A stretch of 64,000 nucleotides of DNA from Colias croceus (GCF_905220415.1 NC_059558.1:6088501-6152500), one strand, 5' to 3'. Shown: positions 21,348-33,944, numbered from the stretch's first letter. Numbers and translations: made by a program. Notes: a model not told the origin generated them from the sequence alone.

Positions 21348-21907
21348 CAGTGAAACTTGGTTAAGTGGGACCTGGATAAGTGGGAAACCTCCATAACTGG
21401 AACTCATGCTGAGGTCCCAACACTTTGGCACTGAATTACCTCTGTTAGTGGGACGAGGTAAACCTCTACATCTGGGATTTGTTCTTTCGATTTATCATCA
21501 TAATTATCTCTATAACAGAGACAGCGAGTAAATTTTATATGCATAAACCTCTGTAACTGAGATAACATTGTTTGTTTACTCATTCTTATTCTACCCACAA
21601 ATTCCACACGTAATTCCAAGTACGTAAGTACAAATTATGAGCTTCAGTTTTAGTTTCCTTTAGTTCGTTCAGTTTTAGTTTCGTTATTATCTTTACTATC
21701 ATACAGATGTTTATTTGAAAAATGTCAAAACGAAAGCTACAATCGTTATCATTACGTGAAAAACTGAAGTTAATTAATGGAACCCTCTGTAAATGAGACA
21801 GATATTTATTTATACCTGTATATCTGAGACACTGGGTAAGTGGAATACCTCTATAAGTGAAACGACATTGCAGGTCCCTTGATGTCTCACTTAACCAGGT
21901 TTCACTG
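21348..21907 (+). mobile_element. Tigger/pogo-like non-autonomous element
   Basis: The ends are CAGTGAAACTTGGTTAAGTG and the complement of CAGTGAAACCTGGTTAAGTG, flanked by TA on both sides. A short frame at 21722-21796 begins MSKRKLQSLSLREKLKLI, like the start of a CENP-B-type HTH of a Tigger transposase, then stops. The element is filled with about ten variants of a CCTCTATAAGTGGGA-type motif. Confidence 0.8.
21722..21796 (+). pseudogene. Start of a Tigger-type transposase (CENP-B HTH remnant)
   Basis: A 24-codon frame beginning MSKRKLQSLSLREKLKLING and closed by TGA. The rest of the transposase is deleted, so this is a trace of the autonomous parent. Confidence 0.6.
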
Positions 21908-23202
21908 TATATTCAACGTATAGGTAATACATATAATAATAGCATAAAAGCATTCATATTTTTTAAAACAATAAATACGTGTTAATTTCACATTATTGGA
22001 TTACCCCGTCCGTCGCAATTATTCTAGAGCACTTTTTGTTGGCTTCCAGTAATCGTACTAATAATAGAATTTTATTTTAAATTCTTCGAATAATGTAATA
22101 CATTCTTCGTATGTTTATTCGTTGTTTATGTAAACAATTTGGATGTAAAGTTTGTCTAAATAGTTATGATTACTCAAAGCCTAAGTAGTATTTTGTTTAT
22201 TCTTGTCAATGTAATATAACAATAGTAATTAGTTTTGTACAGCGACAAATCGACCACAAATAGTTACGGCTATCATTGATAACACAACACACACAAGTAA
22301 CTACACATTTTAAGATACCTCTACAATAATTGTTGCATCTGTTTAGGTTATAGGTACTTATTAAACTCAACTGTCTTTCTAATTACAAAATCTTGTGTTT
22401 ATATCTACATTATGAATGTACGAATCACTAGCTGCTTGTCCAAAGTTTATTGGGCTGTCTCCGAGTAAAGCAAAAGCCTTTAACTGGATAAAGAGGTAGT
22501 TTTCGAATAGTAAAATATTTTTTAAGGCGGTCAAGTAGTTTTTGAATTAGATCGTAACATACAAACCCTTTCTCTCATGAAAATAGTGTATGCGTGTTAT
22601 AGTCAAACCGCGATGCTCGGGCACTCGTAGGTTGGACTGGTCAAGCCCCAGGTCTGGCAATATTTCAGCCTTTTACTAAACAATTATCGTCAGTTATTGT
22701 CTAGCTGAGGCGTCTTAAGCGCGGGCGATGCGTATGGTGCGTTTGCCTACGGCCGAGGGCCGAGACTGCTGCTGACTTCAGTCAAAATTCAAATGTATTT
22801 CGAGGATTTCCCGATGGCTTTTGCCAAAACTGAGATAAACCAGTTATTCTGCGAAGAGATTGTGTTTCAGGATTTGACTATAACATATGAAGAGAATAGG
22901 TTTCCAAATTTTTTGTTACTATGACAGCATCACTTCAACATTAATTAACCCTTACCACAGAAAATATAATTCTATACAAGCACCCTTACCTACATTTACA
23001 ATACCAGAATCAAGTGCAATGCCACACATATTGCATAATATATACCTAATCGACTTATACGTCAATATAAGCCGCTAAGTGGATTGATCCGACTCGCTTT
23101 TATCTGGATATCTGTGTTTTAATGCCAATGTCAATAATCATTTATTTTTAAACACGGTTGCGAGTAAGAAAAAAATATTGTCTGATTATTTTTTCAACCA
23201 CT
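21908..23202. other. No gene confirmed; one degraded-looking open frame
   Basis: At 22709-22924 a 71-codon frame includes VKIQMYFEDFPMAFAKTEIN and CEEIVFQDLTITYEE. The composition looks protein-like, but I do not recognise it and it has no start or splice context that I trust. The rest is AT-rich. Confidence 0.3.
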
Positions 23203-23515
23203 TTAGGCTGCGTTTCCACTAGAGACGTACTAGGGATAATGTTACGCGCAAGGATGTCTATAGCTGTGCTGAAAATGTGTAGGGGTGTCCACCAAAGCTG
23301 TGCGAGGAAAATTTGTGGTGCGAGGATGCGTTGCGAAGCTGTGAAATGCAACTATATTGAAATGCAACTATTGCTTAAAATGCTTATTATGTTTATGATC
23401 ACGTTATCCTTGCACACATCTCTCGCAGAAAATAACAAACAATATCGCTTCATGTAGTTTGAAGCAATACTATTGGTTTTTTACACATTCCTCGCTACGC
23501 ATTCTCGCACCTTCG
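23203..23515. repeat. GGCTGCGTTTCCACT dispersed repeat
   Basis: It starts TTAGGCTGCGTTTCCACTAG, has GC-rich GTGCGAGGA-type words and ends with CCTCGCTACGCATTCTCGC. I recognise the opening as part of a dispersed lepidopteran repeat; its exact limits are unclear. Confidence 0.4.
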
Positions 23516-23689
23516 TCTTATTATCTACTTTTTCAATATTATTTAAGCTAGAATGTAACGACCAAATTAAAAGTTCGTGATTTTTTTTATCGAATATTAT
23601 GTCCACAAACTAGAACTAAGACTAAGTGTAATTAATGTGCAGGATTTCTGAATGAAACTTGTTAGTGTTTCAAATATAAATTACAATAA

Positions 23690-23905
23690 AAAAAAAGACG
23701 GGTTGCACTCCGGGAGTGCCGGCAGAAGTGAAAACTTGATTATTAACGTTCAGCATGTTTGATATTTTGGAATGGTATCCGTCTTACGCATGGAATATAA
23801 GGGCTAAAAAAAAAAACATCCGTCTTACGCTTTTTCGATCAGGCCACGTGTCCTGACGCGAGTTTAAGATTTTATACCCAACGCCGCTAAAGAAGTTTTA
23901 ACTTC
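23690..23905 (-). mobile_element. Helitron/HINE-like element, longer subfamily, inverted
   Basis: It is the reverse complement of the 2161-2340 type: an A-run, GACGGGTTGCACTCC and the complementary hairpin arm, GAAGTGAAAACTTGATTATT, ending AAAGAAGTTTTAACTTC. It has an extra internal segment with a duplicated CATCCGTCTTACG. Confidence 0.65.
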
Positions 23906-24129
23906 AAAAACCTCATTGCATTTCAAATATGAATAAACTTCATATACCTACCTACGTTTCATACGCTAGGAATTTAGAAACTACAATCAATTCCATATTC
24001 ATAAATAACTATTCATTTGAATAGCAATGAGAATTCATCGTATAAACTGATGCAATGAAGGATAGAATTTTGTAACAGTGAATTTATGGAAGCGAGATGT
24101 TATCTAGATAGCTTTTAATTAAAAATCTT

Positions 24130-24367
24130 AATATATATTATAAAGGCGAAAGTTTGTAAGTATGGGTGTATGGATGTATGGATGTATGGATGTTTGTTAC
24201 TCTTTCACGTAAAAACTACTGAACCGATTACAATGAAATTTAGCACACATATAGAGGGTAACTTGGATTAACATATAGGATAGTTTTTATCCCGGAAATC
24301 CCACGGGAACGGGAACTATGCGGGTTTTCCTTTGCAAACGCGGGCGAAGCCGCGGGCGGAAATCTAG
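24130..24367. repeat. SINE-like repeat, family A
   Basis: The start carries a short tandem array of TGTATGGA units, then the usual CACTCTTT/AACCGATTACAATGAAATTT body and GGCGAAGCCGCGGGCGG end. Confidence 0.8.
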
Positions 24368-24845
24368 TCATAACATATTTTACATGTCAGACTAAATACC
24401 AATCAAAAACTTCACTTCATATTTTTAATGATTAAAGAACATTCTTTTATATCAATTTGCAACCAACTATACGTCGAATTAAGTCTTATGTTAATTTAAA
24501 CTTATATGCAGCAAAATGTCTGCGTATAATATTCCTTCTGAAAAAATAAACATACATTTTCAAATTGTAAGTAGAGAACCACGCAAGGACGCCAATCGAT
24601 AACTATTTAAGAATTTTATACCACCTTGAACATGAACCTACGAACACCTTAATATTTGATTGCACACGTAATTCATTTTATAATTCCTCGTATCACGCAA
24701 TTATTAAATTCATTCGAAGGTTTTACGATAACATTGGCCTTCTGGGTCTTACATGAGAAGTCAAGTTCATAGTAATTTCTTTAACAATTTATCGTGTATT
24801 AATAATTATTTTTAACTTCAACAAGTCAATAACTGCGTTAAAAAC
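24368..24845. other. No gene recognised
   Basis: AT-rich spacer with nothing that I can name. Confidence 0.4.
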
Positions 24846-25095
24846 AACCGACTTCAAACATGCACTTGCAACATTTACAAATACCCACAGACAAAAATGC
24901 TCATAAAATAAAAACTACTGGGCCTATCCGAATAAAATTTTTATGGGACCAATTCGACACCATCCCGCATCGAACAAAAAAAGAATCACGTAAATCGGTC
25001 CAGAAACCTCGGAGTAATCGGTGTACATACTTAAAAAAAAAAAAAAAAACATACCGGCCGAATTGATAACCTCCTCCTTTTTTTTGAAGTCGGTT
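24846..25095. repeat. AACCGACTTC...GAAGTCGGTT element
   Basis: Inverted ends AACCGACTTCAAA and TTTGAAGTCGGTT enclose 250 bp with an A-tract near 25033-25049. It shares internal sequence with 13439-13640. The 68-codon frame inside is a shadow. Confidence 0.7.
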
Positions 25096-25263
25096 AAAAA
25101 AAAAGTATCAATATTTACACGGTTTCTACTACTTAAATATTAAACAATAATGACTAGAATTTAAATATGTAGTTAAATTTTGTTCAAGTTAAAATTATAA
25201 AAAAATACCAAGAAGAGCTTTAAAAAAGCTTTATTGATTGTATTATGTAACAATAATCTATAG

Positions 25264-25830
25264 TTAAGGATACATCGCCCATTTTTGCAAGTGACTACTA
25301 TCAAGCTAATTTTCCGTTTGTAGCTTTATTTTGATGAGACGCCCAATAATTTCGTGTACGAAAGTCTCGATTGTGGTAGCTAACAGAGATAACAAGGATA
25401 AAAATTTTTGATTTGATGGTTCTCAAATATTTATTACTAACTGAATGAATTTTTTTTGTTCAATCTCAAGATAATTACCTAAATTATTCGAAAAAATATT
25501 TGTCCTACAAAATCTATGGTTTGTTCAAAGAGTCCCCCTTTCCAAAGTGTATCGATAACGAGGTCATCATAAATGATTACTAACAAGCTGATTTTTTTGT
25601 TTTCACTTAGTTAATGTTTATATAATTCAACAGACATATTGTCCTACAAATTGCGTAATAAATTTTTGAGAACCATCAAATCAAAAAATTTTATCCTTGT
25701 TATCTCTGTTAGCTACCACAATCGAGAGTTTCGTACACGAAATTATTCGGTGTCTCATCAAAATAAAGCTACAAACGGAAAATCAGCTTGATAGTAGTCA
25801 CTTGCAAAAATGGGCGATGTATCCTGAACT
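25264..25830. mobile_element. Non-autonomous element with ~175-bp inverted repeats
   Basis: The left arm starts GGATACATCGCCCATTTTTG at 25268. The right arm, ending CAAAAATGGGCGATGTATCC at 25825, matches it with few changes through the ATTTGATGGTTCTCAAA segment. No coding region. The flanks read TTAA on the left and TGAA on the right, suggestive but not proof of a TTAA target. Confidence 0.8.
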
Positions 25831-25930
25831 ACTATAGATTTATTAAAAAAAAAAACTATCAATTTAAGGTGCATAAGATAGCCATGAAGTCCTTACTCCA
25901 AATTGTTTCGTCTAATATTTTGAGCTCTAA

Positions 25931-26118
25931 TCCATACTAATATTATAAATGCGAAAGTAACTCTGTCTGTCTGTCTGTCTGTTACTCAATCACGCCTTAA
26001 CTACTGAACCAATTTGCATGAAATTTGGTATGAAGATATTTTGATACCCGAGAAAGGACATAGGCTACCTTTTATTGCGAAATATGTACCACGGGCGAAG
26101 CCGGGGCGGACCACTAGT
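25931..26118. repeat. SINE-like repeat, family C
   Basis: From CCATACTAATATTATAAATG, through four CTGT units, to ACCACGGGCGAAGCCGGGGC and CTAGT. Confidence 0.8.
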
Positions 26119-26153
26119 TTGAATATAAATGTTATATGAATAAAATCAAAATG

Positions 26154-26270
26154 CCTGGCAGAGATGGCTTAGAGGCATAAGGCCGCCATTTGTACATTTT
26201 AAATGGTTTTGTTGTACTTTTATTTTATAAGACTGTTGTACAATAAAGAGTAAATAAATAAATCAATAAA
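26154..26270 (+). mobile_element. 3' end of a CR1/Jockey-type LINE
   Basis: CTGGCAGAGATGGCTTAGAG, GCATAAGGCCGCC and an AATAAAGAGTAAATAAATAA tail match the hairpin and tail layout of the LINE at 8867-11795. Everything upstream is lost. Confidence 0.65.
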
Positions 26271-26472
26271 ATCAATTCAGGACAATTTGATGCATATATT
26301 GTTAAAGAAATAGATAGGTACCATTTCATGTCTCCAAGATCCAAGATAGCGACATTTTATGTGACATTTTATCCAGTTCAAATTGAAAACGCGAGTTTCG
26401 TAACATAATATTATGTGTATGTGTATTCATTTTGCAGCGTAAATCTCTTTTTGTTTCGTATTACATTTGGAT

Positions 26473-26855
26473 CACTACATAGTCGCTTTCTCTGTCTCTA
26501 TGTCCCTTTGTATGCTTAAATCTTTAAAACTACGCAACGGATTTTGATGCGGTTTTTTTAATAGATAGAGTGATTCAAGAGGAAGGTTTAAATATATAAT
26601 TTACTAGCTTCCGCCCACGACTTTGTACGTGCATCCCCATTTTTCCCCGTTCCCGCAAGAATTTCGGGAAATCCTTTCTTAGAGGACGCCTACGTTATGA
26701 CATCTACCTGCATGCCAAATTTCAGCCCGATACGTCCAGTGGTTTAGGTTGTGCGTTGATAGATCACTATATCAGTCACCTTTGAGTTTTATATATATAT
26801 AGATTAGGATTTAGATTTTAGACCAAGCGGGCGAAGCCGTGGGCAGTAAGCTAGT
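26473..26855. repeat. SINE-like repeat D interrupted by another retroposon
   Basis: Family D opens CACTACATAG..CGCTTTCTCTG, runs through ACGCAACGGATTTTGATGCG and resumes at about 26813 (GATTTTAGACCAAGCGGGCG). Between about 26603 and 26806 sits a different repeat that starts ACTAGCTTCCGCCCACGACT. The break is at the ATAATTTA position. Confidence 0.7.
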
Positions 26856-27200
26856 GTTATTATAAATTTAAAATGTAAATCGGTCCCTGAAACTTTTTAT
26901 TTAACTTGTAACTTAATGGTTTCTACTCAATTAAAAAATTGGATAAGGCTTTATTACTTAAAAAAAAATTTTTTTGGAAGTTTTTGAAATCGATTAGTTC
27001 CAAGAACATCCTAAGTTTGATAAATTGCCTAATTTCGCTGTCCACAAGGTGCCACAAGTCAAATTTCAGGGACAGATATTTGAAGAAAAAACGTTGATTG
27101 ACGATGCGTGTCAAATTTCTAGCTGTTCATTTATCTTCCCTTTTTTGTTTATTTGAAAGGCTTTACGGCTATGTCATAGCATGGTTTTAAGTCAATCTAT
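26856..27200. other. No gene recognised
   Basis: AT-rich spacer; the minus 63-codon frame at 26923-27114 has no recognisable feature. Confidence 0.4.
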
Positions 27201-27712
27201 ATCCTATTAATATTACAAATGCGAAAGTTTGTGAGGATGGGTGTTTGTTACTCTTTCACGCAAATACTTTTTATATAATACTAGCTTTCCACCCGCGGCT
27301 TCGCACGCGTTTTCAGAGAAAACCCCGCATAGTTCCCTTTCCCGTGGGATTTCCGGGATAAAACCTATCCTATCTCTCAAGTTGGATCAAACTGCACATG
27401 GTGTGCGAATTTTATTATAATCCGTTTAAGTGGTTTAGGAGTCCATTGAGGACAAACATTGTGACACGAGATTTATATATATTAGAAAGATAATGTTGCG
27501 GAGCTGATTTAATTTGCACGCCATTTATGGCTAATGTGTTGATTCTACCTATAAGTAATATTGTTATCTTTGTACACACATTATGCAAATAAAGAAATTT
27601 ATTTATTTATTTATTTACTGCTGAACCGATTACAATGTAATATGGTATGTAGGTAGCTGAAGACCCAGAAAAAGACATAGGCTGCTTTTTATCCCGGAAA
27701 TCCCACATCTTT
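27201..27712. repeat. Family A repeat split by an inverted family A copy plus a LINE tail
   Basis: The first copy starts at ATCCTATTAATATTACAAAT, stops at about 27267 and resumes at 27617 with ACTGCTGAACCGATTACAAT. The insert holds an inverted family A copy (27280 to about 27485) and a 3' tail ending in TTTA repeats (to 27616). Confidence 0.7.
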
Positions 27713-27937
27713 TAGAATTTTCTTAAACCTTACATATAGTAGGATTGTCGTAGCAAACGAAAATGTATGAAATGAAAGAAAGATGCCTTCATAACGTAAC
27801 TAGAAAACCGTATCTTTCTGTATATGCATGTTTTATAAGCATACACAATGTAACGTCTTGCTTTGAGCAAATACATAGGTATAAAATGTGTTAGGCCGAG
27901 AGATGGTTGCTAAAGTTCTGAATACATCTAATACTTA

Positions 27938-28053
27938 TAAAAAAGACCGTGTGTTGAGCACACGTGTCAGAAGTGAAACTTCTTTAGCAAGAATCAAAGA
28001 TATCAAAATCGTCGTCTTACTCCATGTCGTGATGGTATTGAAAGTTTTACTTC
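27938..28053 (-). mobile_element. Helitron/HINE-like element, GAAGTGAAAC family
   Basis: An A-run and hairpin GTGTGTTGAGCACAC are followed by GTGTCAGAAGTGAAACTTCT and the core ATCAAAATCGTCGTCTTACT. It is truncated near the far arm. Confidence 0.65.
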
Positions 28054-29963
28054 AAAAATGAAACTGTGTAGGGTTGATATCTACTTATAAATTGTTTTTG
28101 AATAAAGATAAACAATGCCCTGGGCTGAGTTACTGAAAATCGTAGATCTTCAGCAAACTTTGAAGGACTACAGCCTATTTATTTTAATATGAGTACCTAC
28201 TTTGCGAGAAAAAGCGTGTTTTATGCGTTCAGTGTCAGGAATCTAGTTTCTATATGAAATATGAACTATCTCTATACAAGTTGAACCGGGATAAAACATA
28301 GTCTATTTTTATCGTACAGATGATGTTTTCGGATAGTAAATATATTTTTAAATCGATCTTCGATAAAAAAGCTAATCTATCTTGCCCTTTATAATATTAG
28401 TTTCGACAACTAAGTATATGTCGTGTGCGAGGCGATCGTAAATATTGTATTAAAAATGACAGTTATTGACTCCTAAGTCCTAGATTATAATTATACACCT
28501 AGACAGAATGCAAATAAGTAAAAGTTTTAATAGGTACATTCGTTTTGTGACGTACAACAATACCTATTGTATAATGTTTCTCTCAGATGTGAGACGTTTT
28601 GCCTAGTTCAAAGAAAATATGCAGAATTTTTAGCTTAGTTTGCAACGGATTTCGGGCTTTTGTTCGAAAATTCATTCACATAGTCATAGGTTCCTTTTAT
28701 TTACTCATGGACTTTATCATTTGTAGGTACTATCACAGAATGATATAGTAATTGTATATGTACCTATTGTAATACACGCATGAGTTTATAGAAAGGAGGT
28801 TTGATGTTGGTGGAGAGAAATAAAAATAAAAAAGTTTTAATTTCTTGGATGAAGTAGCAGCTTTATTTGATGCAGAGGAATGAATTGGAAAAGTTGATTA
28901 TTGAAATAAACGTAACACACATATCAACACACACATATTATATACCTGTAAATTGTAATTTGTGTAAACATAACGGATTAAAATGTTAAATTCAAATATA
29001 ATGTATCACTCCCTAAAAGACACAAAATAAACAGCCGCGTCCTTAAATTATCGTAACCGTACGAGAAGATACACAATTCTAAAAACATGAAAATAATTTC
29101 AACAAATCCCTACCGTTCATTTCACTGATTCGTATTCTTGTATTAATGTATTCATTTGTTTACATTAACTCAAAGCAATGATTGGAATGCATTAGAACTG
29201 TAATATCCGCTTGCTTTCAAACAATGAATGTAAACATAGTTATTCGATAATCTATTACGTAAATATGTTACTTTAATCCATACTGATCCATACTTATACT
29301 ACAGATAATATAATACTATAGCTTATACCTTCTATAAGGTCTGTTAGTCTGTGTATTACGTCTTCTGTATCTGTTTTATATTATATTCTTTCGAGGCTAA
29401 ATGTGGGCTAAACCGTTGCTAAATAAGTAAATACAGAATTACAAAAATAAGAGTGGTATAATTAATTCCATGTATAGAGGGTGGTCTTATCGCTGTTAGC
29501 GATTTCTGCCAAACAACAGAATACAAAAGGATTATATTTATTATGGCGGTGCATTACAGTTCTATTTTTTATAAAATTAATACCTACGTAAATATAAATA
29601 ATTAGGCCATAAATAATTGAATGTTTGTAATAACAGTCAATGAAGACTAGCGTAATATGAAGGTAGGTAGGTATGTTTTACTCTAAAAATCACTTTCGGA
29701 TGCGCGAATAAAACTGCGAGGTTCACCTAGTTGTTAGAGTTTTCAAATCTAAGTAGATATGTAGTGTAATTCTGGACAAGATTAGAGGTTCTTGTTAATT
29801 TTACACATGTTTGTACATCTAGGGTTTCTAAATCAGATCTGAGTTTCGTCGTAATAGCTGAAGGATAAAACAACAAAACATTATTACGTGATTTGACAAT
29901 GTAGAGGTTAGTGTTCAAACTAAAATATTTATCTTCAATAAATCTTGCTGTGCCCTAGCTGCA
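28054..29963. other. No gene recognised
   Basis: About 1.9 kb of AT-rich sequence without named repeats or exons that I can support. Confidence 0.4.
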
Positions 29964-30152
29964 ACTAGCTGTGCCCCGCGGTTTCACCCGCATTGGTCCG
30001 CTCCTGTTGGTCTTAGCGTGATGATATATAGCCTAGCCTTCCCCGATAAATGGGCTATGTAACATTGAAAGAATTTTTCAAATCGGACCCGTAGTTCCTG
30101 AGATTAGCGCGTTCAAACAAACAAACTCTTCAGGTATATAATATTAATATAG
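29964..30152. repeat. SINE-like repeat, family B
   Basis: ACTAGCTGTGCCCCGCGG start, AATGGGCTATGTAACATTGA middle, ATAATATTAATA end. A HINE-like element follows directly. Confidence 0.8.
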
Positions 30153-30158
30153 ATATTA

Positions 30159-30287
30159 TTTAGGCGCGTTGAGAGAAAAATTTCAAGGACGCGTAATCGA
30201 TATACCGTCACGTCATGGAGTAAGGCGACGATTTTGGTAACTTTTAATCTTGATAAAAGTATCACTACTGCACACATGCTTTTTTTG
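30159..30287 (+). mobile_element. Helitron/HINE-like element, GAAGTGAAAC family
   Basis: The core ACCGTCACGTCATGGAGTAA and GGCGACGATTTTGGTAACTT is clear. The arms have decayed, and a T-run ends it (CACACATGCTTTTTTT). Confidence 0.6.
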
Positions 30288-30735
30288 TTAAACATAAACA
30301 AATAGATTATAATGGAACATGAGCTGCAGTCTATTGTTTTGACATAATGCCGGGCAAATGATATTGTTTTAGAAATTAGTTAATTAACTGATTATTTAAT
30401 TTCATTTCCAAGTTTTCCATATCAAGGTATGTGTATCTATATGTATTACAGTTAACTACATAAAGGTACCAGCTACTCATTAGGAAGTCTTATAGTTATA
30501 TATTTAAATTCAGATATCAACTTTTTTCGCTTTTTCTTCGCGTAAATAGAGCGACGAATATTTGCATATATTTCATTCAACGAACTAAGTATTTATTATC
30601 TACGTTTTCAAAATTGGTTACATTATTGTGACTACTGACAGTCGTTGTACGTGCCTTGCGTGACGTATTTGCAAACATGCGAATGCAATGTTCATTTTCA
30701 GTGAAATAATAGAAAAGTCCGTATTTATATATATT
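30288..30735. other. No gene recognised
   Basis: AT-rich spacer between two repeats. Confidence 0.4.
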
Positions 30736-30955
30736 ACTAGCTTTCCACCCGCGGCTTCGCCCGCGCAGAAGAAAGAAAAACCCGCATAGTTCCCGTTCCC
30801 GTGGGATTTCCGGGATAAAACCTATCCTATGTCCTTTCTCGTCTATCAAAATATCTCTATACCAAATTTCATGCAAATTGGTTCAGTAGTTAGGGCGTGA
30901 TTGAGTAACAGACAGACACACAGAGTTACTTTCGCATTTATAATATTAAGTATGG
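30736..30955. repeat. SINE-like repeat, family A
   Basis: ACTAGCTTTCCACCCGCGGC start, CCCGTGGGATTTCCGGG middle, TTATAATATTAAG end. The 99-codon minus frame across it is a shadow. Confidence 0.8.
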
Positions 30956-31645
30956 ATTTGTAGACTTTTTAAAACATAAAAATAATAATGGGGATACAGG
31001 CGGAGGATCAAAATGCAGTTATTATTTCAGAGAAAAAAATAATATAGGCTACACTCAAGTAGAGTGCGAGTTTTGCAACAATTAAAACAAAATAACAAAT
31101 AACATTTTATACTTCAAGTGTTCAAAATTACTATTATAAGATACCTGTTTCTTAACGTTAAGAATATAGCAGTTTTTGGTTTTATTATTCAGCTCGTAAC
31201 AGACTTACTTATATTCAAGGTGACATTTTTAGTATTACACTCTTGCATAAACCTTTTCACAAGAAAGGTCGGCTGATATATTATGTGCCCCAAATAACGC
31301 TAGACAACATGTAAAATATGAGTATTTAATTTAAAAAACAAACTTGCAAGTTTACGATAGTCATATAAAAGGAAGTTATTACATTATAAATTCTCTACAA
31401 AATGCATATTCAGGAATGAAAAGACGAAAATACGTTTAAAATTAAATTCGCTCGTTTAATAATTTTTGCGCAATCCTTTATCATATTTCAGAAAAGACTG
31501 AAAATAATGAGACATTCACGAGTAACATTTTTAAAGTTACAACCCAATTACTCGAGCTTAAAACTTTAAGTTTAAAGTGTTTTTACACAGTTGAAAGATA
31601 TATACTACGTACATATTTTTAGTTGTACAACGTTAGGTATAGTAC
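30956..31645. other. No gene recognised
   Basis: AT-rich spacer. Confidence 0.4.
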
Positions 31646-31983
31646 AAGATCCCACCGCAGGATTACTTCGTTTATAGTTTTTTGATGAAACCTGAATTTT
31701 ATGTCTATTTATGATTATTAGGAGAATATATTATGTATATCGACTAGGTTGCCAGTCAAAATTTGGCCTCAAGCATTTTTAATTAATATTCATCATCTTT
31801 AACAGCCAGCAACCCTCATTTGCGGCTGGATTTAATAAGGCAACCATATATGATAATTAAACGAAAAAAAAAATAGATTTTGACTGGAAATCTAGTCGAT
31901 ATATATTCTCCAAATTATAAATATACATAAAATTTTGGTTTCATCAAAAAACTATGAACGAAGTAATCCTGCAGTGGGATCTT
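31646..31983. mobile_element. MITE with long inverted repeats
   Basis: Ends AAGATCCCACCGCAGGATTA and, inverted, AAGATCCCACTGCAGGATTA. Pairing continues through GTTTTTTGATGAAACC and a GAGAATATAT..CGACTAG segment, giving arms of over 100 bp around a short core. Confidence 0.8.
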
Positions 31984-32707
31984 AGACTATTATTACAGCT
32001 TTGAAAAAGTAAGACGATTTAGAGGTTAAGATAGATACGGAGATAATTTAGAGTACCTTTCTCAGTTTATTATGTCGTAACTTCCAAGAATTTGTAATTT
32101 CCGCTACTATAAGGTGGTTTAATAATACAGGATGTATTTTTTATGGAACATTGATATTTGCCTAGGTCACATGTTTCTATAGAATGAAACAAACTATGCT
32201 TAATCTATTATTACTAGCTTATGGTTTGGCTATCCACGGTCATGAAATTCGCACAGATTCTATAAAAGAATAACACATCGAAATCCAATAAATGCCACCC
32301 AAATGATTTATAAAACCATAATATACAGACAGCTTTCAACGGATTATCCGAATTCGATCTTAACGTTGGTCTAATTGCCTACAGATTAATAAAAATGTCT
32401 GTCTGTGTGTATGGTAGATAGATAGATAGAACTACATAGTTTATCTCAAGACGCTATATCTAGCAACCACGCGGCAACACAAATAAATATGTAAATAACA
32501 GATTACAAACCAACGAACAAAGGGCGGATAAATAATGACGTCAAAGGATTGTAAATAACTCGCAAATCCCATCGGGATCTTCAGTTTGATTCTAAACATC
32601 CCACGCTTCAAGGAATCAAGCTCATTTGATACTATTGTTCAGCCCACACGATTATTTCATAGTATATATTTTGTTTATTATTCAAATGGTGTGCGCATCA
32701 GGCTCAA
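31984..32707. other. No gene recognised
   Basis: AT-rich spacer with a short GATA run near 32416-32429. Confidence 0.4.
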
Positions 32708-32956
32708 ACGGTGCATTTACATCAAACGATCCAATGCTCATTCTAAACATGACATCGTTGTTCTAATCCCACTATGTAAACAGGCGTAGAGCATTCGTTC
32801 GTTGTTCTTAGTGCGTTCGAAAAGATTCTATGTAAAAGTTTATGCAGTTCTATGTAATGTGTCTAGTACTGAACAACGCTGAATACGAGTTTTCGTTTAC
32901 ACTAAAAGATCGAATGCTCTTGCTCTAGCTATGTTCGTTTGGTGTAAATGCGCCGT
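32708..32956. mobile_element. MITE, GGYGCATTTACAYCAAACGA inverted repeats
   Basis: Left end ACGGTGCATTTACATCAAAC, right end GTTTGGTGTAAATGCGCCGT. An ATGCTC motif is repeated in inverted orientation inside both ends. Confidence 0.7.
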
Positions 32957-33272
32957 AAGAAGAATATCATATGTATGTATACCTATGAAGATATGTTTAG
33001 TATAGTCATTTGCGTAAGAATAGTGTAATAAGTATAGTGCCAGCAATCAGAGAAAATTATTATTTTCATGCTTATCTCTAATGATGACATTTATTTCTTT
33101 TTCTTATTGTACAGTCGGATTTATGGATTTATATGGCTTCTATATGATAGAGAATATCATCATAAAACATGCATTATATTATTATCTGTGCTTTTAAATT
33201 ATTGTTGATTGTGTTATTTTACTGTAAAACTGTACATTTATATGTAAGTAATTTGTGGACAGGAGCGTCGCA

Positions 33273-33784
33273 TAATTGAGTATTTGAATAAAATTTTTTT
33301 TTGTGCTAATTGGAAAGATTATATATTAGTTTTATAACAAAACTATTTTTTTAATTTTTTTTTGCAATAATTCAAAAGTTATTTCAAAATAAAAATTAGT
33401 CTTTGAATCCAGTACCGAAAACACACCGACAACTCCCGAAGCGTCACCCGGACGCGTGTGACGTCATAATGTTAGTTTTCACACATTGCAGTTGATACAA
33501 AAACGTATACAACTAGGTATAACATTTTGACGTCACATCTATGGTGACCAGCCATGGCGCGTTTATAGTCACGTGATTTTAATTTAAATTTCATCAATTT
33601 TTAATTGCTTATAATTAATTGAAAACCATTTTTTTTTAGTTTTTTGCATTAAATATCAATATTAATAATAAAGTTAAAGTTAATAAATAAAGTTAATAAA
33701 ATAAAGTTAAAGTTAATATTAATAATAAAGTTTTAAAATACATGCAAAAAATCAATAATTTTTTTTTTTATTCAAATACTCAAT
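33273..33784. mobile_element. Putative TIR element with ATTGAGTATTTGAATAAAA ends
   Basis: ATTGAGTATTTGAATAAAAT at the left is matched by TTATTCAAATACTCAAT at the right. The interior has a GC-rich patch (33413-33475) and a TAAAGTTAAAGTTAATA-type tandem region (33670-33733). No coding. Confidence 0.6.
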
Positions 33785-33944
33785 TTAATATTCCGCAGAA
33801 TCGTGCTAATGAAAAATATGATACTGCATTATTGCAATATTGGAACAGAATACGCTTTTGGAATAATAATTATATGTATAATATGTAGAATTATTACATA
33901 CATTAATTTACAAAAAAGAAGTATTGCTAAAGCTTGTGTTATTA

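Noticed and set aside
25264..25830. piggyBac assignment from TTAA flank
   Set aside because: Only one flank is TTAA (the other TGAA) and the terminal bases do not look like piggyBac ends.
30577..30876. 99-codon minus frame
   Set aside because: It runs through a family A repeat present many times in the window.
33660..33735. Satellite array of TAAAGTTAA units
   Set aside because: Only a few imperfect units, inside a larger inverted-repeat element.
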